Positions 1-13,100 of a stretch of 64,000 bases of DNA are shown piece after piece (within the stretch, counting starts at the first letter, position 1; each line of letters opens with the position of its first letter). This stretch comes from Lepisosteus oculatus (lineage: Eukaryota > Chordata > Actinopteri > Semionotiformes > Lepisosteidae). Location: NCBI RefSeq assembly GCF_040954835.1, contig NC_090696.1:69191722-69255721 (forward strand). Reading direction: 5' to 3'. A program made the position numbers and the translations under genes. The notes under the pieces are model-generated. The model ran no database searches and was not told the origin of the DNA. It saw nothing but the letters and a program-made list of their open reading frames with translations.

Positions 1-3000
1 AATAGACCTATCAGCCCAGAAAGCATTTTCTACTTTGTGCCAACATATCTTTAGAGAGTAATATAAAACGAGTTCACTCTGAGATTTGATTCTGGATCAT
101 TCAATGTTTACTTGAAAGATCCAGGGAAAATGTGTTGCTCGGGTGCCCTAATTCTGTAACTGCTGAAACACAATAGTCTCTCTGCAAGCACAAGTTTTTT
201 TTAATCCAAATATTTTACATTTTTTAACACTAAGGTGCATTTCTTTGGCTTGCAAAAAAGATACAGTGCTGCTTTAATGAGCAAGTTCATGTGTTATAAA
301 AAAAATCTGTTTACCTAGAAAAGTATGTGAAACCGCAGCTTGTTTACAATTAGGTTGACTGACGATTGATGCGCTGCACCGAGGAATAAGAGAGTTGAAG
401 AGGTTCCTGTGCAGATCTTCCTACATCATATACACAAGGACTCTGTGTAAAAGTTTGACTTCTAATAGATTACACTAACACTTTGCTGCAACAAAGAATA
501 ACACTGTCAATAACAAAGAACAATGCTGTCATATCTTAAACATAAATTCAAATGAGGAACAGAATACAAAATCTTAAACCAATTTCTCATGGAAATCCAT
601 TTGAAAAAAAAACGCTATTTTTCACCCAGGATTTTCGGCACTTTCAGTATATAACATTTTATGGTCTAAACTAAAACCTTTGCAATGTGTCTTTCGGAAC
701 TTGTTCTATATGTATAAAATGCTGAGATATTTACTCCTTCTAACAATGTCCCATTGTGTGGCACCACAAATGATGTACACACTGTTTTGAACGTGAACGT
801 TTGATTAAAAACTGTTAACGCTCAAAATGAAGACATTTAAGGGTTAAAAAAGTTAAATATCTACCTTCGCCTTGTCTGAACCTACTGTACTCTTACAATG
901 GCTATAACCCCCCTACTGCATAGAGAAAAGGACTTGTGGACCTACTCCATTGACATACCCAATATCAGAACTTCTGACTTTTGATAGGCTGCAAACTCCT
1001 CCCTATCTAATATCAATTGGAGGAGCGGCATCTCTCACTGACATCACTGCAACCTTACCAGGAGGCAACTGGGTGGTCCCAAGTATTGCTGGTGCCTCAA
1101 AAGCCAAAGGACCCTCGTCAACTAAACCTCACACCACCCCAGCAACTGCTCTGGTGCTGCTTAATCTAGGTTATGGCTAGTTATGTGCATTTAAATAGAC
1201 CGCCAGAAGAAGTGATAAAGACACTGTTCATTAGGGCCGGATTAAGAACTTGGACCTGGATCTGATCATTGCTTTGAGACACCCTTCAGTGACCTGTACT
1301 GAAGTCGTTAACAAGCAGGTTTTAAGAAAAAGGCAAGAAAAATAACCCGAAGTGTTCAAAACTGAACAGCAGAACCATTGCTCAAGCTATTTAAAATGAA
1401 GCACAAAACAAATATAAATTAGAATGTTCATTTTAATGTCCATTAAAAAATGGAAAGCTGCACTCACAGAGTGCTTTTGATGAGATTAGCACAATGGTGC
1501 TAAAATTATCATTTCACCTTTTACTCACAGTGTCCAGGAGATCAAGCTGAAGCAGAGATGAAAACAGATGTTTTTGAAATTGCAAAGGATTTGTCTTAGA
1601 TGTTCGATTCAGCCACTGTACAAATAACAGCCTTGAATAAAAGCATCAGGAAATTAAATAGCACGAAAACATAAAATATTCAGAATATCATCCTCTGCTG
1701 CTCCTAATTAGCTGTGAAGGATGTTAAATTTATAGAATGAAAGGAGCCAACAACAGGAGGTCCAGTCGATAGGTCATAGGAGTGACAGCTGCTCAGCTGT
1801 CAGAAGCTTTCATCTTGGCTCAAATTCGGTCTCCTTTTTCAAACTGAAGCAACAGCTGAGTTTTTGATGTGTGAAAGGAAACGCACACCTTGAAACAGGC
1901 AGACCAGGAACCAGACGGCAGCCCTCAAACATCTTATTTCAAAGAATTAATTTCATTAATTCAGTTAAATAACCGCATACTGCTAAATTTAGATTTGAAT
2001 GTATTCTGCATTTCAAAGCTAAATCCCATGGGAGTATCAAAATAGTCCTTTCTAGCCAAGGAAGAAAAACAGCAAGAAGCACACATATTTTTAATTAAAA
2101 GTGTGATTTTTTGAGTGTTTCGCTGCTGTGGTGGAGTTTTTCCATGGCCCCAAGAATGTTTTCATTGTTTTACTATAAATTTGAGTATAACTGAATATAA
2201 TGGATACAAAACTTGTAAGCAGATGTCCAATGAGTGCTTTTGAACCTGGCTTGATTACTCAGCTAAGCTGTTAAAACAGAACTGAGTGAATGTTTTCACT
2301 GAAGACATTAATCTCTGCATAAGAACAAACTTGGTCCTTTTCACATCAAATAGACCCCAACAGTAGCCCATGCATGATGAAATGGAGTTTAAAAAACATC
2401 TAAGATTCATGGCTATTGATATAGATAATCACCTCAATCTGGTAATTATAACTTAACACAAACACGTTGTCGAGAACCCGGTGCTTAGGAAATCAAATCA
2501 AATTCTGTTATCCCAAGGAACAATACTACTTAATTAACATAATCATCTTCTCACAATTAAAATGTGAATGTAAACTTAAGGTAAATAAAATTGTGTGCCC
2601 AACAAGCTACTGAACTGACTGAAGTCAATTACATCTGCCTGCTGTACATACAAAAGAAACTGTTGATGACTGAATTACGTCCCTTACTGATGGCTGAGAC
2701 TACACATGAATCATCTAGAGTTTTGATTTTGCTTGAAATTTAATTATTTAATTTATTACTGAACTTTTTATAGTCTACAAGGTCCTATTAAAAGTTGACT
2801 GCGTCAAGTACTGCTTTGACTCCATCCTGTACATAAAAATAGCATAAAAGTGATACACAAAGGACAGCAAAAAAAAAAAAACATTACCTGGTACCCATTT
2901 ACATTTGTCCAGTGATAAAGTGACTAGTGTTGTCAGGCAATATTTGAACTTTTTAAAGAATACAAGAAGATAACATACAAGATACTATAAGAGTTACAAA

Positions 3001-4184
3001 ACTGATAAAAATAAAAAGTACAGGAGGAGAGCTTGTGCACTTCTCTGCTGTGTGCCACTACTCCCCCTAGTGATAAAGAAAAAGAGTCCAAAAAGTAAAC
3101 GGCAGAAAGTATAGAAGACAAGAAACATCAACAATACTGTACATTTTGTTTGCAGGTAGAACCTGGACATTTCCTGCCAAGATTAATTTAACTGGTCTCA
3201 TTTTTAAAAGTTACAATGCTAAGAAAAGTCTCTTAAGTCCTGAACCTCACTTTTTTTAAATTTTCCCAAATACCAGTTCAAAAGTGACTAATGAATGAAT
3301 GTGCAGTGTCTCTGAATAAAGTCTGGAAAGAAATGGAACAGTCTTCTCATACATCCCTATTGTCTCTAATATTTTCTTTATTTTGGACTTCATTTTGTTC
3401 TTTTGGACCAGTATTTTGCTCCATCACTAATATTTCCATGTTATGCCTTCTGTGATCGCACTTAGGGTTTCCAATTACAAATACAACATTTCTCTGTATC
3501 CTTTTTTGTGAATGATGTCTGTACTCAATGCATGCTCCCGAAAAATACATTAAGCATACTGGTCAGGACTCTCTCCATCCTGCAATGAAACAGACTGTAC
3601 CCAGCTTGCAGCCCTGATTTCAAATTACACTACCTGAAGATCACATGTACTGTACTGTATGTGCTATTGTTTTCTTCACAGTACATTCAGATTTGCACTT
3701 GTAACTAGTGCAGGTAGAGGTCTTTAGAGTGATGAAAACTAGAAAATATTTGGATTTATAAGTGGACTAATGAAGTTTTAAAGAAAAATTGAAAAATGCA
3801 TTAAAATCACAATTAAATATTCAATAGAGAAACATATAAAGCTGTTGCATTTTCTCAGTGTATTGTTAATACGCAAATAGTTAAGTCAAACAGCTACAAT
3901 TTTACGAGACCAAGATGTGAGAGAGTCAAACCAATGGCTGAAACTACTGCTCTTCATTACCCGTGCTGAAGCTACCATATTTTCTGTTAAAGAATTTTGT
4001 ACAGCATGTAGGTTGTTCAGATATGTTATTTTTGACACTGTTTTTTTTTAAATATACTGAATTAAAAAAAAATGAAAAGCCAGTCCTCTTCACCTGTTCT
4101 TTAAAAACATTTTACTAAACTGCCCGTGAGACAATTCCCTTCTACTTCTTTAAGTGAGTTCGCTCACAGAGAAAAGAAGAATAA
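1..4184. other. Non-coding DNA downstream of zcchc4 (3' UTR plus intergenic)
   Basis: No reading frame here resembles a gene; the longest are short and have no splice context. The part next to 4185 must hold the zcchc4 3' UTR, which is on the minus strand. A minus-strand AATAAA (TTTATT on plus) at 3377-3382 is a possible poly(A) signal. The stretch 1730-2050 is free of obvious repeats and has mixed composition with several homeodomain-like TAATTA/ATTA cores, so it could be conserved non-coding DNA, but this is not shown. In mammals ANAPC4 follows ZCCHC4; no ANAPC4 exon was recognised here. Confidence 0.6.
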
Positions 4185-7100
4185 TCATGCTATTTTCCTC
4201 TTCTTCTTCCTCCTCTTCTTCAGTCTTATCCCAGCAGCCCTTTTCTCTCCCGCTGTTTGTTTACAAGGCACATCCTTTTCTGCCCCAACTTTAGCCTTCT
4301 TCCCAGCAGCCTGTTTTCCCCTGTGCAGGAAAGAACAAAATGAGACCAGCAAAGCTGCTGATGGGATTGCGTTTACACGGTCACCCAACATTCACCCTGA
4401 GGGTGAAAAATGAGAATCCAACATCCACCCTGAGGGTAAAAAATGAGAGCTTTGCCTTTACAAAAGGCTGCTCAGGCAATTCTCAGACACATACGTTTAA
4501 AGCTCATATTACACAAATACAAGCTTTAGTTGAAAACAATATTTTAAAGGTTCACATTCTGAATGTCATTTATTTCTTCGCATGTGGGAGTAGAAGTGTA
4601 TGAGGACCTTTAAATTTATGGTTCACTTATCTGAACTGATTTTTTGAACACTTAAAAATGTAACCTCTGCCAAAAAACACACATCTAGAGGAATGCTGAA
4701 TTCTCACGTCCAGAAAGATACCGAGAGATGAAACTACCAGGGTACAGGATCTAGCCTCCTTACAACACTTTTAGTTTTAATTACTGGTGTATTTAATTAC
4801 AATAAAAGATTAAAAAAATATAGTGTTTTTTTTAGAACACTATATATATTTTAAGAAAATATGATGGCTGTCCTTCATGGTATTCCAAAACCTGAATGAT
4901 CTATACTTTTAAAAGTAGAAACCTTCCTGAAACAACACGTTTTGAAACACTGAATGTGCAACATTATGTGCCATCCACCATACACACATTGATAAATTAA
5001 AATGTTGGGGTGTAAATTAAATTTCACTCTAGCCATTTGATATCATTTACTTACAGTCTGGTGTCTTTGGAGCTGAATGCTTTAGGACAGGCTCTGCGCT
5101 TGTGGTCAGCGCCTTTACAGATAAAGCAGCCAACAGTGAGCTTCCCACAAGGGTGATCCTTAAGAGCGCACTGATTACAGATGGTACAATGAACCCAGGC
5201 TGGGGAAAATAAAAAGATATTTGCACATTACCGAAGCCATTCACAATCCAATTTTTTTCAAGAATATTTTCTAGAGAATCTTAAGTAGACAATCTCTGCA
5301 CTGAAATAATCAGATTACAAGGCTGTCAAAAAGGTACATTAGTATCCTCATCAGCTTCATACATGTATATAAGCAAGTAATACTGAAGAAGTACTTTATT
5401 TTTGCTTCATTGAACTAAGTAAAATGATTTCAATAATAATTTCTTCCAGGAAGAATATACCATTCATTTATTAATTTAGTTACTTGAAATTGGACTGATA
5501 TAAAACACAGATATATGTTATACAAGTCTTTTTTGTTATGGTTCCAGATGGATTTTGTTAATAGTATTATTCAAAATTTGAAAAAGATTGTGCAATAAGA
5601 CCAACTTCACATTCTCACAATATCAATACAACATCTTAACTGCAAGATGCAAAGATTATGTTTGTACCAATATCCTTAATTCTACACTCCGGGTCGATTT
5701 CAGTGCAAATCAGTAAGGCTGAAAAATGAACCGCTATTCTGTCGGAAATCCAAAACATGGAAAAAAAAATGTGGAGCATCCAATTAAAGAAAATTAATTT
5801 CAGGTCAGAGAAAACAAAATTAACATGCAGTCTGTTTTAAGACATGACAAGTAGGTTGTTGGCAGACAGATTCAGCTCAAATACATCTAACCCAGAGAAA
5901 AGTGTAGGAAGATTAATAATAGCATGCAAGCTTCAAATTTGTACATATCAAACTTAAATTTAGATGATTTAAAAACAGTGGAACAGCCTGAAGTATTAAA
6001 AAACACATTCTGAAAAACATCTTTTGACACAGGAAAAGATGGGAATTAAACAGTCATGTTTGGAAAATGTATTTTAGCATCTTGCTCTATAATTCAGTAC
6101 TATACTTACAAGGCTTCACACACTTGTTGCACAACGAGCAATGTTTCCAACTCCTGCCATCCTGAAAAAAGGCAGAGCAAAACTACTTATTTCCATCAAT
6201 ACTAAAGTTAAATACATTTCGAGCCTAATTCTGCAATATGGATCACTGTTTCCTATCTTCTTAATAAAAACCTACAGTGGCTGTGAATCACATCTTAAAT
6301 TTAACAAGCAAAGCCAACCCATCATTTCATAAAGGTAATGTTTCGATGGTCTACAGTCACAGATAAAACAGTATATCACTCCTCTAAGCAAAAGCTGATT
6401 TTGAAGATCTGAAAATTAAATTCATAAAGTCATCTGGGTGAAGCTTAGTATCGGAAAACTGTCCACCTCCTGAATTAATTGGTAAAGGAGACATTTTAAG
6501 TATGACCCCTCCACAAAAGGGTGGTGGTCCGTCTCAGAAAATCATAGTCTTCAACCTTAAACATCTGGTCTTGTTTCATAACTGATATTTTATCTTCAAT
6601 TACACACAATAACAGCAAAATTAAAATACCAAAGCAGGAAGCTGTTTAATTTGACGTAAAATGAACCACTTGTTGACTAGAAACTTTACCACATCAGCAT
6701 TAAAAATTCAGATATAATTTACTTAGTAATCATTCTATAGATCAGTACTTACTATAAACAGTTTCTTTACCAGTATAATTAGTGAGGCTAATTTATGGTC
6801 AAAATAACAAAACTCAAGACGATTAGTAGAAACACTACCTTGGATGTACATGCATTGCAAGTGAGGCAGTGTTTGTTTTCTGAAGAAACATATCGTTGGC
6901 AAAGGGAACAGAATCTGAAAGCAAAATGTTTTTAAAATAGTGTTAGCCAGCCAAATACACAAATTGCATTCAGTGCGAGAGCTTTTTCTTCTTTCCTTAC
7001 TTTAAAAAGTTTGTAACGGTCGGTATGTACGAATTAAAGGAACAGGAGTTTTTCAGATCATTTTAAATATGTTTCATTTAGCATTATGAAAGGGAGGAGA

Positions 7101-10100
7101 AAACACTTTAAACTCCTGTCAAACACATTTTGTATTTTAGTATTCTGTATTTTAAACATTTTGTAAGCAGTAATTGAGCTTTTTTTCAGACAGATCTTAA
7201 GACGTCCTTTCTTGTTTTACCTGTAGCCCTCCTCTGCAGGAAGAGCCATAAGCTTGGGACAGAGGTTAGTGAACATCCTAACTGGAGACTGCCTCCGACC
7301 AGTTTTCCCATGCTTATAAAGAGGGTGATTGTCATAGTCCACCTGACAAACAAAAAAAAATATCAGGTCAAATTCCTGGGATGCATGTTTTCCTCACACA
7401 AAGGTAAAACCCAGAACCAGTTCTATGTGTGGGAGCAACAGAAGAAATCAGGCAAAAACTGATTTGGATAACAGTCCAATGGGCTTCATAAGCAATGATT
7501 TCCCTTCCCTAACAGACTGACAAAACAGCAAAAGGTATTACTACACTATAGGAGCATTTAAATGGGACAAGCAGAGAGAAACAGCAAACAATCCCTCAAG
7601 ATGACTAGAATCTGCAGCTTGAACCATCAACCAAAACAAAACACTCTTAAACCTCTGACATCAATAGAAAAAAAATACATGCTGCTGTAATTATACATTT
7701 ATAAATAAAAATAAAAAACTTATTTGTATTACAATTTGAAGCAGTTCAACTACAAGAAACACATCTCACTATATTGCTTAGTTTTTACCCCCACACTATC
7801 AAACTATTAAACTCCCAGCCTCTCTCACCTACGATCTGAACTTCAGTGCCTTCTTTTTTATTACCAAAAACTCAAACACACATTGAAATCTACCTTTGCC
7901 TCACAAGTCAAGAAGCTCACTCCCCATAATTTTCTATCCTCCATTTCATTCTGTTGATGTACGATTTTGCACATCTGATGTTGTTTTGCACATTACCTGT
8001 TACCTGTTGTTGTTTTGCACACTGCCTGTTGTCTCGGTCTTTCTTTTACTATATAATTGTATTGTTTTTTGTACTTCTTATTGTCTGAGAGCTAGCTAAA
8101 TAGCATTTCGTTACACCATATACCTGTATATGAGTATAATGACAATAAACGTGAACTTAAACTTGCTTATGAAACTATTATGTTAAATGGACTCTTATAG
8201 CAAAGTAGGTTTAATAAATGCAAATTAAACCTCATTTTAAAGTAATTTATTAAAATCTTGATTTCCTTAAACCTTAATCTTAATTTTAATTCATCTTTAA
8301 ACTACATTATTAATGTTAATTAATAATATTTCAAATACCTGATAGTCCAGCATAGAAAATGTTGGAAAACATTCAAGGATGCGAGACTCAAAGAAATAAG
8401 GAAATATCCAGAACATGGGCATCTCTTGGCTTCTCTTATCTACACATGCAAAGACAAGTTTAGTTGTAGGTGTACAAGAACAAAGTGTTTTGGTCTTTAA
8501 AACTACTGCTCTGTTACTGCTGGAGGTTTAAAGAGAATTTTTTCACAGTCCATAAGACATTCTTCACAGCTTATTAAAGGCTCTCCAATAGGGTTGGCCA
8601 AGCTGTAGCTCTAACAAAACTGCTCCAGCAGACTTTACATGGCTAAGTATCTGATCTGTGAGATGAGCATTATTTACAACATTTATCTCACTACCTGAGG
8701 AAGTTCAATCTTCACAAAACAGTCAAGGCCAGTTTTAATTCCAAACAGTTCCACTTCTGCACAAGGCATCCTAATGCTTAAGTAAATTTTGCTGTTGACG
8801 CAACACTTACCTGGGGGCTGCAGAGTTTTCCATTTAGAGGAGATAAGGGCAAAACTGTAAGCCAAAGGCTTTACCAGGCCTCCAAATGGTGGGTCGGCAA
8901 CCATGACAACCTTAGCTCCGTCCCCTTCACTCAAAAAGGAATTGAAAACATCCTCTGCTGCCTGCAAAACAAGCTTCCTATATGAGATACACGGATAAAA
9001 CTGCAATCAAACCACAACCCCTTAGAAGTCAGTCATCAAACTTCAAAACTGAGGCACTGTTGAGAAAACAGTGAACTGAAGGCCATACAGAAAGACAAAT
9101 TTGATATTGTTATAAAGTACATATTTAGAACAAATATTAACTATAGCAATAAGAATAATGCATTGTATTTGTATAGCAGAAATATTGCATTGCATTTATA
9201 TTATCATCCCAAAGGGCCCCAAAGACCTTAATTTATCACCAAAGTGCAGTGCCATTCATGTAGCAAAAACCTCACTGTGCAGCATATCGGGTACAGACAT
9301 GAGAGATTGCTTCATCAACTGAATTAGGGAGGAACTTTAGCAAGGCAGGTTCACGCAAGTCCAAAGAGGAATTCAGTCAGAACATGGAGGCGAACATTCC
9401 TATGGTTACAAATGGGCACATGAGATCTTTAATAAGAAAGTAGTCAGTCAGTTAAACACCTTTTATGCCTTATACCCCTGCTTGCTGTATTGGAGCACAG
9501 GTTGGCAATTCTTATCTGGAGGCAAGGGTGCCACCTACTAGTCTACCAAACAATACTTCTAGTATTAAGCTATGAAAAAAGTCACGTTTTCTTACCTTTC
9601 CATTAAAAAAGTGATGATTGAACATGTTGTAATGGCAGAACTCATCCTCTGTATAAAACTGTGAATACCTGTCAAGATAACATGGGATTGTAGTTATATA
9701 TGGAGGTTAAACTTTCAAATGCCAGCACTACTTATCCACCATGAGAATGGTTTTCAAAGTCACAGCATATTGAACTTGAGCTGTCACACTGAAGGGTGTT
9801 CAAAAAGGATATTCAACAAGAAAATATAATTTCTTGACTTTATTTTTCCTTTATACTTTAAAGTAAACATGATTCCTCCAGTAGAAATGCTTTGCAAAAT
9901 GGATGCTATATGGCAAACAAAATGCCATTTAAAAATTTAAGAAAGCAATCACCAAATGTGTTTTACATTTGCTCAGTAAAATGGATTATACTGTGAAAAT
10001 AACATGGTAACTTACCGTATGCAATTCTCTTACTTTCAAATCTTAGACTCAACCTTCCAAGGCCAAGACTAATGACTAATCCCAAACATATTTCAAGAAG

Positions 10101-13100
10101 TGCTTAGCTAAGAGTGATACACCACTTGGGAAATCCTGGTCACATCTGGCTAGCAACAGAACCTAGGCTTAAATCTCACATCTGATTCACAGAGCTTTAT
10201 CCACTGGCTTTGCAAACTGCTTCACTTGGTACAGAACAGCAAAATCAACACATCATCATCTTCCAGCACTTTTCCCTAATGCTTTTATGGCCATATGAAC
10301 AACACAAGTTTTGTAATTGCATTGATTCAGTCTTCATCTCAAGTTACTAGTGATGGACACGTCTCTTGGCTGATAAAATGATGACAAACTCTTTTTCTGC
10401 CATACTTTGGTGGCAATCTTGGAAGCCAAGGTTACAGGGGCATCAATCAACATATCCACAAGTAATGGGTAATGGGTAATGGGTCCAATACTTCTAAGTG
10501 ACCACCCAATTTCTTCTGAACTTTCAAAGCCTTGATCCAGTGATCACATTAACTATGTATCCCAGAGAACCAACTGTTCCTGAAATGTTTGCAGTGGTCC
10601 AAGTGTTATTCAGGCCTGGGGACATCTTTGATCTATTCGTCGCCACACTGAACCTCCCTGGTCCGTTGTCTCTGTGAATGGGTGAGGGGTTCAAATAACA
10701 CAGCAAGCATGCATCCTTGGCATTGCTTATTCATTGCACCCTTCACAAAACACATGATGTGACTGCAGCACATTGTTCAGTCTTGGAAATATCCATCAAT
10801 GACCTTGGAAAGACCATAATGGCATTAACCATCTAAAGGTGGTGATACAACATGAAATTAGGAATGAATTATAAGTACTTATGCAGCTTCTAATTAAACA
10901 TACAAAGCTGCAGTCTTTATAACTGACTTTTTGTAGAAGTCCAAAAGTTTATCCTTCAACATGAAATGGGTACAAACTGCGCACATGTGAAAACTAGTCT
11001 TACATATGCACATTTCTGCAGCAGCTTTCAACTATGGCCCAAAGGAAATAATATATAAAAAAATAGTTTAATTTTATAACACATTCCTAGTTTTACATGT
11101 TTTACATATCTGCAAGGGCAGGAACAGGACATAACATGCTCCTGCTTGTAAACCATCCTGCTTTTGCATTGTAAATTCCTACCTGCAACAGAGTATTTCT
11201 GAAAGACAGGGCAGAAAAGAACCCCATCTTTACAAGGAAAGTAAGTATCTATTGAATACTTTGAAATATATTAAAATTACATTTGTTAGGTTATTTAAAC
11301 TGTTTGAAATTCATTTTTGGTATATTCTCCACTAGTTGTCAGACTATTTAGAACTCACTCATAGAAATGTTTTTGTTTATTTAGGTTTTACTTTCAGCTC
11401 TATGTCTTTTGTATGAACTCTGTTCATACACATTTATATATCCAGTATTGTAATGTTGTTCATGAAACAATGTAATGATGCAACAGACTGAAGAAAATAT
11501 CTCATAATATGCATGAATGTGGGGTGAGATAAATGTTAATAGGTCACTTTTAAGTGAGAACTGTAAACTAAAACTATATTCTGACAGCAACAGACATTCT
11601 TATAGCAGCATATTTATACAGTATAACTGTATGTTAGCATCAGATAAACTGAAGACACAGGCACGTGTAAAAAGTATCTAGGAAAAGCTTTATATAAATA
11701 CAAGTTCCATATTTTGCATATTTTTCCCCAATACTTTTATTTATGATAAGGCTTGGGGTTCTGGACAGTATATGCAGCATTAACATTCTTTATATTTTTG
11801 TCTTCAAAGTCTAAATGCTTTTTAATGTTTGCTAAATTTCAGCTAGAAAAAAGTATTTTGCTGCCCAAACATCTCATATTCGAAAAAATGAGATGGAAAA
11901 TTAACTTGGATTCATCAGGTCCACCCAGATAAGAAATGCTGTTCTTTGCTTTTTTGTTTTGCCTTCGAGATCTGACCCATCAACCTAAAGTAAAAAAAGT
12001 GACAAGTGACCATGACTAACACTATCAGCCTGTGACTTAAGATGCTGTTGAAAGTTCATATATAGGAGCTTGTTTAAGAGTCTTTGAGATTATTTTGAAA
12101 ACGTTTAGGTTCTTTAGATGTTCATTTAATCATTTCTGGAAAAAACATGAAATTGTTAACTCCTTAAGAACCTAAAATTTGATTGTGGTTTTCTAACAGT
12201 TTGTAATTTTATAAAATACAACTAAGTGATATTTTGGCAATTTTGAAAACGTTATTGTAACACAGACCTTTAATTTCCACACAAATTCGAAGCCTAGTTT
12301 GTGTTCCAAACTAGTAATACTGGAACTGGCTGGAAGGTGTCACTTTTTACACAATATCCAACTTCATCCAAGGAAAAGACGAAGAAACATAATTAATTAA
12401 TTTAGATTTAAGTAGCACTTTTTTATCCTTCATGCAAATAAATCAAGCAAAAACAGACGGAATGAGTGAAGTACCTAGTTTGAGAGCATGACAGCAGCAA
12501 CTGCCCCGAGATTCAAATCCACAACCCGCTGGTCCAGAATTTATTTACACAGTGATCTTTTTTCCGCAATTTAAGTGACACTGAAGGTAACAATGAGACG
12601 CACTGTTTCATTTCGTTTAATTCATTTAACACCTACAATATTCTTCTTCAAATCCTGTGTTTGTCTATTAACCAGAACAAGCAACAATGGCAGAACCACA
12701 GCAGACGGACTCTACCGTTCAAGACCTTGAAGGAAAGTCTACAATGTCCCTGGCACCTTCAGTGGTCCCCTGTGTTTCTTCTCCCCCTCACCAAGGCCCA
12801 TATGCTGATCGCTTCAAGGACAAGCCGGAGGTCAACCCACACTGCCTTCGACCTCAAGAGGGCCCTCGTGTGTCTAACCAGCCACCCCCACACTCCCCAA
12901 AGCTCGAGCGACTGGGAATACATCCAGGCAGTTTCATAAAAGGCAGAAACTCAGAGGTAAAATACGGAGCGATTAAAAATTGTTACGGGCATTAACTACA
13001 ACCAGAAAACAGAGCATAAGAGGTGAATTTGTTTTCAACGAAAAAAACCCTTGGTATTTAGAGACTGTAAAAAGGTTGCAACTTTCCAAGTATCAACTAG

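Noticed and set aside
950-1180. A 76-codon open frame
   Set aside because: Composition is uneven, no family is recognised, no splice context, and the reverse strand is equally uninformative.
10463-10485. Three tandem copies of TAATGGG
   Set aside because: Too short to be more than a chance microrepeat, with no context.
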